IMG/VR virus record: IMGVR_UViG_3300023284_000512
Span: 1-21,277 of that record
From: a virus
Direction: 5' to 3' (one strand)
Length of the DNA: 21,277 bases
The notes under the pieces are model-generated. The model searched no databases. It was not told where the DNA came from and saw nothing but the letters and a program-made list of their open reading frames with translations. The position numbers were made by a program, and so were the translations under genes. Shown one piece after another: positions 16,795-21,277 of this stretch; position 1 is the stretch's first letter; each line of letters opens with the position of its first letter.

Positions 16795-17082
16795 TTACGC
16801 TAGGGATTTCCATTCACGATATTTTTTAGTCTTAAAGAGTCGGGCGATCAAAGGGGGTATAGGTGGTTGCCATTCTGATTCTTTAAGTTCTTCTCTTATT
16901 TCTTTTAAAGTATATATTTGATAGTCCATAAATATTTCAGAAATGTCTCCCCCGATACTAAAAAGAACTTTAGATCCATCATTAGTTTTCCTTAAACTAT
17001 TGACATTTCTCGCTAAAGAACTGTTAATCATCCTGAAATTAGAAGAAGCAGCTACAGAATTGACAATTACATATCGTTTCAT
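16795..17082 (-). CDS. Hypothetical protein upstream of terminase
   Basis: 95 residues in good frame with AAAGGTAG-like upstream sequence. It opens with MKRYVIVNSVAASSNFR, has a basic middle (SLARNVNSLRKTNDGSK), then GGDISEIFMDYQIYTLKEIREELKE and a basic/proline end (QPPIPPLIARLFKTKKYREWK). The place before the large terminase is where many phages encode the small terminase, but I see no helix-turn-helix DNA-binding motif and the fold looks alpha/beta, so I do not name it. It is 11 nt from both neighbours and probably co-expressed with terminase. Confidence 0.62.
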   Translation of the reverse strand: MKRYVIVNSVAASSNFRMINSSLARNVNSLRKTNDGSKVLFSIGGDISEIFMDYQIYTLKEIREELKESEWQPPIPPLIARLFKTKKYREWKSLA

Positions 17083-17093
17083 AATTTCTACCT

Positions 17094-18200
17094 TTAAGGA
17101 ACATCCAATTCAAAATCAATCGCATCCATATTAAGCATATCTCCGGTATGATCCGCGAATCCCGCAGCTTCAGAAGAATCCTCTATAGTGGGAAAAGTGC
17201 TCACATCTCCCATTCTCCACCAAGAAACTAGGGCAGCAGCTTTAGCGTGTTCATTTAAATCTGCCGGATTTCCTGCATTATAGAGGTTTGAAATATCCGT
17301 TGCGGTCAATGCAACATTAAATAGCGCGCATTCATCTAAATTTCCCGCAAATGGAGTGAGAGGGGCTCCACTAGTTAAGGCGGCGCCTATTGTTAAATCG
17401 GCTGTGGAATTATGAAGACTAGTAATTGCATCATCAACGACTTTAGTCACTGAAGTGTCTTCAACTCCGTTAATATAAAGTTTTAGAGTGTTAGCTCCCC
17501 AGGTAAATGCTATGTGCTTCCAATCACCAGTTAAAGCAGCTATACTTGAAATATAATTTTTTACGTGAGTCGGTCCAGCAGATCCATCATCTGATAAAAT
17601 CACTTGAAGTTTATCAGTAGAACCCCCCGAGTCCGACCTCATTCTCCACGATCTTTCAGCCGTTCCCGCATCCCAGTTAGCAAAAAAATTCGCATTAAGT
17701 TGGGCACTACCTTTAATCCAACAGGCTGCGGTCATCGCCGAGCCAAAATCAAAATCCATATGATCTGTGATTTTTACGTGATCGTTAACGCCATCAAAAC
17801 TAGTGGAGAATGAATTCGTAAATGGAAGCTCAGGAAAAAAAGTGGTTCTATCATCCCAAATTTGATCGTATTTACCGTCGTTAGCAAATTGAGTTATAGT
17901 TTCGTTGCCAACTATAGCAATTCTTTTAACTTGCCAAATCGCAGCCGATGTATCCGGCTCTACAGAATCTGTTCCAAAACTTCGCGTCCTACCTTCAAAG
18001 GATACCGTGCCGCTTCGCCTATCAACTCTTCTAGATATTCCGTCATCATCAATACCCACTGGAGGAGTCCCAGCTTCCCCGCCAACTCGCATCGCAGGAT
18101 TATTTCTTCCGCTAGGAAAAAATTGACCTTTTTGCAAACTCGTAATGAGTTGGGTATAAATATCGTCGCGATCTAAATCATCAGATTGAAATGTAGCCAC
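17094..18200 (-). CDS. LamG-domain fibre-like virion protein
   Basis: I start this 368-residue protein at the GTG at 18200, because AAGGGGG lies just upstream at good spacing; the longer ATG at 18284 lacks a clear ribosome binding site and would add a spurious signal-peptide-like segment. Residues 1-30 (MATFQSDDLDRDDIYTQLIT) resemble a short head- or tail-attachment leader. Residues about 129-310 are a concanavalin/LamG jelly roll: FSTSFDGVNDHVKI, AACWIKG, WKHIAFTW, LKLYINGVEDTS and the C-terminal FAGNLDECALFNVALTATDIS. Such domains bind sugars or ligands. It precedes the terminase and lies far from the tail fibre; it may be a head fibre or adhesin. Signal peptide not supported. Confidence 0.78.
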   Translation of the reverse strand: MATFQSDDLDRDDIYTQLITSLQKGQFFPSGRNNPAMRVGGEAGTPPVGIDDDGISRRVDRRSGTVSFEGRTRSFGTDSVEPDTSAAIWQVKRIAIVGNETITQFANDGKYDQIWDDRTTFFPELPFTNSFSTSFDGVNDHVKITDHMDFDFGSAMTAACWIKGSAQLNANFFANWDAGTAERSWRMRSDSGGSTDKLQVILSDDGSAGPTHVKNYISSIAALTGDWKHIAFTWGANTLKLYINGVEDTSVTKVVDDAITSLHNSTADLTIGAALTSGAPLTPFAGNLDECALFNVALTATDISNLYNAGNPADLNEHAKAAALVSWWRMGDVSTFPTIEDSSEAAGFADHTGDMLNMDAIDFELDVP

Positions 18201-18300
18201 GGAATCCCCCTTATTCAGGTATACAATCGAACAGCTTACAATGCAAAAAATAATTTTTACCAGATATTTATGTTTAGTTCGCATAAAATTATGTCTATGT
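18201..18300 (-). promoter_or_regulatory. Gap before LamG gene with weak promoter candidate
   Basis: About 100 bases between the small upstream gene and the LamG gene. TTGCAT (18246-18241) and TATACC (18223-18218), 17 bases apart, make a weak host-type promoter, just ahead of the AAGGGGG ribosome binding site. As the first gene of the structural run, the LamG gene is a plausible place for a late promoter. Match to consensus is poor. Confidence 0.22.
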
Positions 18301-18558
18301 TTAGGACTGCTTACGGATCTTGATTTCCGAATCTACTATCAATTCCGCCGTCTTTGCCATTTCGTGCAAAGGTATTTTAACGAGGAGGCGAGCATGGAAA
18401 AACTCCTCCATGGCCCGATAGGCGCAACTCATCGCCACAGAATTTTGTGCGCGCAGAGAATTGACCGGAATATTTGTGACCATGATTGTAAACTTATGAC
18501 CCTCTCTACTGAAACGCACATCGACATGGGCTTTTCTATTTTTCTTTTTACGATCCAA
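18301..18558 (-). CDS. Small basic hypothetical protein
   Basis: 85 residues if started at the TTG at 18558, which overlaps the preceding gene by 11 nt; a longer start at 18633 (TTG) is possible but would overlap that gene by 86 nt. Neither has a strong ribosome binding site, although a GGAGG sits between them. The N-terminus is Lys/Arg-rich (LDRKKKNRKAHVDVRFSREG), then strands (HKFTIMVTN) and helices (CAYRAMEEFFHARLLVK). No recognised motif. It closes the accessory block, and about 100 noncoding bases separate it from the LamG gene. Start site uncertain. Confidence 0.55.
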   Translation of the reverse strand: MDRKKKNRKAHVDVRFSREGHKFTIMVTNIPVNSLRAQNSVAMSCAYRAMEEFFHARLLVKIPLHEMAKTAELIVDSEIKIRKQS

Positions 18559-18754
18559 TTTCGATAAGTTTCCGATACTGCGCCTCCGTGAAAAACATTT
18601 TCTCAAAACCCCATTTATCATATTGGAGTTCAATATTCGCTATAAAGTTTTCCTGCCAATCCCCGTCCGCTCCCGCTTCAGCTTCTCGAAGAATTTCAGT
18701 GAAAGCAATTTCATCATTGAAAAAATCCGTAAGTCTTGAATCAAATAAACTCAT
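18548..18754 (-). CDS. Small phage protein with WxExF/FFTEAQ pattern
   Basis: 68 residues, acidic N-terminus (FNDEIAFTEILREAEAG), then DGDWQENFIANIELQYDKWGFEKMFFTEAQYRKL without a cysteine motif. The W-x-E-x-F-I-x-x-I-x-x-Q-Y-D/E-x-x-G-x-x-x-F-T/S-E-x-Q pattern is one I have seen in many small phage proteins and primase-region segments, always without known function. The start ATG is 1 nt after the stop of a micro-gene; an AAGGA about 12 bases upstream may serve. Expressed in the accessory run. Confidence 0.7.
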   Translation of the reverse strand: MSLFDSRLTDFFNDEIAFTEILREAEAGADGDWQENFIANIELQYDKWGFEKMFFTEAQYRKLIEIGS

Positions 18755-18755
18755 C

Positions 18756-18851
18756 TCAGAAAAGAATCCTTATAATGATGCAGTTGGATTTTAAACCTGG
18801 ACGGATTATATGCCCACGGCTTAAAAGTAAAATGAGCAAAAGATCCGTCAT
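18756..18851 (-). CDS. 31-residue micro-gene, hydrophobic N-terminus
   Basis: An ATGA overlap with the preceding micro-gene starts it, and the next ATG follows its stop by 1 nt. The product opens MTDLLLILLLSRGHI, a short hydrophobic stretch, followed by a basic segment (RPGLKSN) and a second hydrophobic end (CIIIRILF). It could be a minor membrane peptide or simply a translated spacer that couples the two neighbours. I see no family. The coupling overlaps favour translation, the short length and lack of own ribosome binding site argue against a firm call. Confidence 0.38.
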   Translation of the reverse strand: MTDLLLILLLSRGHIIRPGLKSNCIIIRILF

Positions 18852-18937
18852 ACTACAAACAATATTTTCAACGAGCCCAGCGCAATTAAAATTAAATACG
18901 CTATGACCAAATAGTCGCACCATTTATATTTAAACAT
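18848..18937 (-). CDS. 29-residue single-span membrane peptide
   Basis: Below usual length limits but with a strong GGGGGAGG ribosome binding site 5 bases before the ATG. The sequence begins MFKYKWCDYLVIAYLILIAL and continues with GSLKILFVV: a basic N-terminus and one hydrophobic helix of about 18-20 residues. Topology by the positive-inside rule puts the N-terminus inside. Membrane peptides of this size are known in phages as holin-like, antiholin-like or regulatory proteins; no direct evidence for one. It follows the nucleoside deoxyribosyltransferase-like gene by 24 nt and overlaps the next frame by ATGA. Confidence 0.55.
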   Translation of the reverse strand: MFKYKWCDYLVIAYLILIALGSLKILFVV

Positions 18938-18961
18938 TTTTCCTCCCCCGGTTCATTCTTC

Positions 18962-19417
18962 TCACAAATCAAATGGATGTAAAATTTCATGCGCTCTCCT
19001 TATATACGCCTCGCCACACCACTTCGCTAAATCGTCAAGCTCTGTAAAAATATTCGCTGTCATCCGGTGCATTGTTTCCGGATCTCCGTTGCCCAAAAAT
19101 ATCGCACACTTCTTCCCCATCCCACAAGCATATCCAAATTCAATGCCCGCAGAATTTCCACATGGAGTTACCATGACCAACGCTTCGGATCGGGTCAACG
19201 CATATAGATCTTCACTATAAGCCAGTTGAACATATCTGTGATTCAGAACTTTGCGATATGTCTTTGCATCCCAGTCCTTCCATTTCGGGTGAATTTGTTC
19301 CCAATGAAAAGTTTGCTGCGCCTTTTTAAAATCATAAACTTCAAAACCAGCGTCCCTGAGAAACTTTACCACGGTCGGCTGCAATAAATTTCTCCATGAG
19401 GATGCGACGTAGATCAT
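18962..19417 (-). CDS. Nucleoside 2-deoxyribosyltransferase-like protein
   Basis: 151 residues. The opening MIYVASSWRN, then a helix ending GFEVYDF, the conserved FHWEQIHPKWKDW (about 37-49), Y-x-x-x-L-N-H (about 54-60) and the strand/turn ALVMVTPCGNSAGIEFGYACGMGKK (about 79-103) match the deoxyribosyltransferase-like family common in phages. The Glu in GIEFG (residue 93) is in the catalytic Glu position. Family members exchange or cleave nucleoside glycosidic bonds; the phage branch is poorly characterised and could act on free nucleotides or signalling nucleotides. It overlaps the Acb2-like gene by ATGA. Substrate unknown. Confidence 0.78.
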   Translation of the reverse strand: MIYVASSWRNLLQPTVVKFLRDAGFEVYDFKKAQQTFHWEQIHPKWKDWDAKTYRKVLNHRYVQLAYSEDLYALTRSEALVMVTPCGNSAGIEFGYACGMGKKCAIFLGNGDPETMHRMTANIFTELDDLAKWCGEAYIRRAHEILHPFDL

Positions 19418-19620
19418 TTCGATCTATTATGGGAAATAGATTTCACGGCATACATACAGGACTCTTCCAATCTATCGAGAGCAAGTTCCAAATATTTTTC
19501 ATTCTGGGGATAGCCACGCTTTTGAATTTTAGCCGCAACTTCTTCATAGCTCGCCCGAATCCTTTTAATCGCATCCGCCTGATACTCATCTAATTTTACA
19601 AATTCAAATCTACCTGCCAT
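19414..19620 (-). CDS. Acb2/Tad1-like cyclic-nucleotide-sponge candidate (anti-CBASS)
   Basis: 68 residues from the ATG at 19620, chosen for the GAAGGAG ribosome binding site; the upstream in-frame start at 19686 lies in the previous gene. The product is a helical hairpin: a first helix LDEYQADAIKRIRASYEEVA (about 10-29), a short P-containing turn (KRGYPQN), then EKYLELALDRLEESCMYAVK (about 41-60) and a basic tail. The pattern (aliphatic/Q-rich helix with I-K-R-I-R, then A-L-x-x-L-E-E-x-x-M-x-A-V-K-x-I) resembles the Acb2/Tad1 hairpin family, whose members trap CBASS or Thoeris second messengers. This is family resemblance by eye; ligand and activity are inferred. Overlaps the deoxyribosyltransferase-like gene by 4 nt. 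Confidence 0.58.
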   Translation of the reverse strand: MAGRFEFVKLDEYQADAIKRIRASYEEVAAKIQKRGYPQNEKYLELALDRLEESCMYAVKSISHNRSK

Positions 19621-19621
19621 T

Positions 19622-19786
19622 TTAACTCTCCTTCTTTTCTTTAACCCACTTGCCACAAATGCAACACGCCCACTCTTTATCCCCATCCTTATTAGTGCGA
19701 TAATTTTCAGAGTTCTGAAATGGATACTGCATGTGATATTGCCACAAAGTTACTGTGTGAATTACAAACGCAATTAAAAAATACAT
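19622..19786 (-). CDS. Small membrane protein with Cys cluster
   Basis: 54 residues from the ATG at 19786, preceded by AAGGAGG at ideal spacing; a longer in-frame start at 19828 lies inside the upstream gene. Residues 1-17 (MYFLIAFVIHTVTLWQY) are a probable membrane anchor or signal-anchor. After a polar link come EWACCICGKWVKEKKES: a CC-x-C cluster in a basic C-terminus, which could bind metal with another cysteine source or dimer. No homologue recognised. One nt separates it from the stop of the preceding gene and from the Acb2-like start, so it is likely expressed with it. Confidence 0.65.
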   Translation of the reverse strand: MYFLIAFVIHTVTLWQYHMQYPFQNSENYRTNKDGDKEWACCICGKWVKEKKES

Positions 19787-19787
19787 A

Positions 19788-20108
19788 TTAGTCCTCCTTA
19801 ATTTTAAGTTCCAACTTCGCTTCGCCAACTACCTTCGGCTCTTTAAGCATACAAGTAAAAGATCCTGTCTGATAAAAAGATATCTCTCCGCTCTCGTCAC
19901 TTATTTTCATAGAAGATCTACAAACAACTTTGTGACCGGCGGAATAGGTATCGTGTGGACCGTGCCCAGTCCCTCCACCTTCAGTTAATGTCTGAACCAC
20001 AACCCAGTGGGCCGATCGATATCCTAAAATAATTTCTCCAAGAGCTTTGTGATACACTCTTTGATTTTGCGGCAACTCCAGAATGTCGCCAAATTTAACA
20101 AGGTCCAC
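19788..20108 (-). CDS. Hypothetical beta-rich protein (GGGTGHGPHD family)
   Basis: 106 residues from a GTG at 20108, chosen because GGGGGAAT lies just upstream and the longer frame would overlap the previous gene by 95 nt. Strand-rich, with SAHWVVVQTLTEGGGTGHGP (about 39-58), HDTYSAGHKVVC, then GEISFYQTGSFTCMLKEP. The GGGTGHGP/HD/Y-x-x-GH pattern followed by FYQTGxFT recurs in small phage proteins of unknown function, often near lysis or accessory genes. No catalytic residues can be assigned, though the histidines are candidates for metal binding. Overlap of 14 nt with the gene before it. Confidence 0.66.
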   Translation of the reverse strand: MDLVKFGDILELPQNQRVYHKALGEIILGYRSAHWVVVQTLTEGGGTGHGPHDTYSAGHKVVCRSSMKISDESGEISFYQTGSFTCMLKEPKVVGEAKLELKIKED

Positions 20109-20361
20109 TTTTATTCCCCCACTTTTTAATAAACGCTTCACCAAGTGACTGACAGCGACGGAATCGGAAGATATCCTTTTTGGCACCAAGATATCGGCAG
20201 TGACCCATCAAGCTGTGAAGATCAGCGCTCATTGTTTTTCCATTTAAAAATTCTTGGGCAGAGCGGGGATCGTCCGTTCCATTTTCCTGATTCAAATGAT
20301 TATAAATTTTAATCACCACAGTTAAAATATTATCTACATCCTGTTTCAGTTTCTTGAACAT
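20095..20361 (-). CDS. Hypothetical helical protein
   Basis: 88 residues. Starts MFKKLKQDVDNILTVVIKIYNHLNQ, an amphipathic helix, then a polar link (ENGTDDPRSAQ), a second helical part (MSADLHSLMGHCRYLGAKK) and a basic C-terminus. No motif known to me. The ATG lies in a GAGTGAGCTTTAAATG junction identical to the one at 20731-20716. Spaced 7 nt from the previous stop. The coding call rests on packing and start context. Confidence 0.6.
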   Translation of the reverse strand: MFKKLKQDVDNILTVVIKIYNHLNQENGTDDPRSAQEFLNGKTMSADLHSLMGHCRYLGAKKDIFRFRRCQSLGEAFIKKWGNKSGPC

Positions 20362-20374
20362 TTAAAGCTCACTC
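20359..20374 (-). repeat. 16-base junction repeat, copy 2
   Basis: GAGTGAGCTTTAAATG on the transcribed strand, identical to the copy at 20716-20731. It covers the end of one gene and the ATG of the next, with GAG/GTGAG as a weak ribosome binding site. Exact identity over 16 bases at two start sites 357 bases apart suggests a conserved junction or duplication. Confidence 0.6.
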
Positions 20375-20644
20375 AACTTTCTTATAAAACCATTCAAAAA
20401 CATGCTTCGGACATATATCTAAAAGCCCGTGCTCCTCCTTAATCACATAGTCACCTGGATAAGCTGCTACCACCGAAGTCGGTCTGTGAACTTCCATAGC
20501 AACGTAAGGAGTTCCAGAATTTTTAAATATAATGCCACCACTTTTTATAGCTTCAACAGCCCACACAGGATCTTCAATTTGGTCAGGGCCGCCCGTCCAC
20601 TTGAAGGCGTCGATAATTTCAAATTTTTTTCGCCATTTCTGCAT
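20369..20644 (-). CDS. Phage protein of the KWRKKFEIIDAFKWTG type
   Basis: 91 residues from the ATG at 20644, in a TAATG overlap with the micro-gene; an alternative TTG at 20659 adds five residues and would overlap it more. MQKWRKKFEIIDAFKWTGGP (1-20) is the opening of a very common phage family, with later VYDPVWAVEA-like, GTPYVAMEV, AYPGDYVIKEEHGLLDICP-like segments (about 65-85) that end in 'W-F-Y-K-K-V'. The family is compact, beta-rich and of unknown role; it is found next to accessory genes. Good family match, function unknown. Confidence 0.78.
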   Translation of the reverse strand: MQKWRKKFEIIDAFKWTGGPDQIEDPVWAVEAIKSGGIIFKNSGTPYVAMEVHRPTSVVAAYPGDYVIKEEHGLLDICPKHVFEWFYKKVE

Positions 20645-20718
20645 TAGGTAATCCGCCAAACTATGAGAGCGACTAACGCTATTAAAGAAATGAGAGAAGC
20701 AGCTTCAGGCCAACTCAT
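20644..20718 (-). CDS. 24-residue membrane micro-peptide
   Basis: Directly after the preceding stop (TAA ATG) and ending in a TAATG overlap with the next gene. Sequence MSWPEAASLISLIALVALIVW plus RIT: one hydrophobic helix (about residues 6-21) with a polar N-terminus and one Arg at the end. Junction packing on both sides strongly suggests translation. Possible roles include membrane anchoring of a partner or a small toxin/holin-like effect, none testable from sequence alone. It starts in one copy of the 16-base GAGTGAGCTTTAAATG repeat. Confidence 0.55.
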   Translation of the reverse strand: MSWPEAASLISLIALVALIVWRIT

Positions 20719-20731
20719 TTAAAGCTCACTC
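20716..20731 (-). repeat. 16-base junction repeat, copy 1
   Basis: GAGTGAGCTTTAAATG on the transcribed strand, covering the last codons and stop of the first accessory gene and the ATG of the membrane micro-gene. Identical to the copy at 20359-20374. Confidence 0.6.
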
Positions 20732-21090
20732 GGTTCACAATCGGGAGTAGTATTGTTAACTTCTTTTTCTAAATACTCAGCGTGCATTGATAAAACGGAA
20801 CCCAAACTCTCACTCGCGCAACAATTGCCGCCCCTTCCACTTCGATGGAGATCAATCAAACCTTCAACCAAATTTATTTTCTCCGCCTGATTCTGACATC
20901 GAGTAGTAAGAGTATCGAGTTTTTTAGAAGCGTATTCCAAATCACGACTTAATCGAATTGCGAAAGAGTGGGGCAGTTTAATAGATGGCAGCGGCTCGCC
21001 CGTGCCTTTTGCTTTAGTCATCCCCGATTCATTATTCATTTGATTCTCCCTTTTCTCTGCTTCGATCATCGCGTTCTCTATAGCGCCCAT
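20719..21090 (-). CDS. Hypothetical coiled-coil-like protein
   Basis: 123 residues from the ATG at 21090, chosen for the AGGGAGAAAAATT ribosome binding site; the longer in-frame start at 21180 would cover the putative promoter. N-terminal helix (AIENAMIEAEKRENQM), a Gly/Pro-rich link, SFAIRLSRDLEYASKKLDTLTTR (about 50-72) with coiled-coil character, Gly/Cys turn (SGRGGNCC) and a second helix. No recognised family. It is the first gene of the accessory run in this window. Confidence 0.66.
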   Translation of the reverse strand: MGAIENAMIEAEKRENQMNNESGMTKAKGTGEPLPSIKLPHSFAIRLSRDLEYASKKLDTLTTRCQNQAEKINLVEGLIDLHRSGRGGNCCASESLGSVLSMHAEYLEKEVNNTTPDCEPSEL

Positions 21091-21277
21091 AATTTTTCTC
21101 CCTGTTAGATTTAGTGAGCTTTTATATGCTGAGTGAGCTGTTGGCAAGCATATTTTGAACTGTGGCCTTAAACGCCACATATTTCAGGAAATTTTTTATA
21201 TCAGCCGCTCGGGGGCTCACGAATACGTGAAGCCGTCGTAAATCCGGGGGCGCCCCGTCCCCCTACCCGGTATATTT
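21091..21277 (-). promoter_or_regulatory. Noncoding right edge with promoter candidate and repeats
   Basis: No gene seen. TTGCCA (21148-21143) and TATAAA (21127-21122), with 15 bases between, make a candidate promoter on the transcribed strand for the accessory run. AGCTCACT occurs twice (21139-21132 and 21120-21113), once in the spacer and once just after the -10, as an operator pair might. Further upstream are a 6-base hairpin TGTGGC-N7-GCCACA (21179-21161), a hairpin GGCTTCACG-TATT-CGTGAGCC with one bulged base (21234-21214) and a GC-rich stretch with the palindrome GGGGCGCCCC (21256-21247). None has the T-run of an intrinsic terminator. Confidence 0.4.

Noticed and set aside
16795-17082. 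Small terminase assignment for the gene before the large terminase
   Set aside because: Position fits, but no DNA-binding helix-turn-helix or oligomerisation motif is visible.
18201-18284. Signal peptide at the N-terminus of the LamG protein
   Set aside because: It depends on an upstream ATG without a ribosome binding site; the GTG at 18200 has a strong one, and virion proteins are not normally secreted.
21214-21234. Hairpin at right edge as a terminator
   Set aside because: The stem is good but neither strand has a T-run after it.
21181-21277. tRNA, tmRNA or other structured RNA in the GC-rich right edge
   Set aside because: No cloverleaf, T-loop or CCA end could be built; only simple palindromes are present.

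Overview
The window is a 21.3 kb piece of a tailed-phage genome with short-tailed (podovirus) architecture. Every credible gene lies on the minus strand, so it reads from right to left. Base composition is moderate and A+T-leaning, most starts are preceded by AGGAGG-like ribosome binding sites, and genes are packed with ATGA or TAATG overlaps. The protein families suggest a phage (or prophage) of a Gram-negative bacterium; the host cannot be told from the sequence. There is no RNA polymerase, replication, integration, lysis, tRNA or CRISPR feature here.

Right part (about 21090 to 18300): an accessory block of small genes. In transcription order these are a coiled-coil-like protein, a 24-residue membrane peptide, a protein of the widespread 'KWRKKFEIIDAFKWTG' phage family, two unknown proteins, a small membrane protein with a Cys cluster, a 68-residue protein resembling the Acb2/Tad1 cyclic-nucleotide sponge (anti-CBASS) family, a nucleoside 2-deoxyribosyltransferase-like protein overlapping it by 4 nt, two micro-genes of about 30 codons, and two more small unknown genes. 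This block is the most likely site of anti-defence function.

Middle part (18200 to 9258): head and packaging genes. They encode a LamG-domain fibre-like protein, a small unknown protein, the large terminase, a proline-rich small virion-like protein, the T7 gp8-like portal, a Bbp19-like protein, a Gly/Ala-tailed scaffold, the major capsid protein, three small head/decoration-type proteins and the T7 gp11-like adaptor. The 184 bp in front of the capsid gene is the clearest regulatory region: three TTGACT boxes at 34 and 33 nt steps, and a small hairpin directly before the ribosome binding site.

Left part (9255 to 1): tail and ejection genes in T7 order. They encode a gp12-like nozzle with two FCCH-like inserts, a GNAT-like gp13-position protein, gp14-, gp15- and gp16-like ejection proteins (the last without a visible transglycosylase motif), and the N-terminal 222 residues of a tail fibre that runs off the left edge.

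The structural set resembles T7 gp8 and gp11 to gp17 in order, but the terminase sits before the portal (in T7 it is near the end). Together with Bbp19 this recalls BPP-1-type podoviruses. Family calls come from reading the proteins, not from searches.
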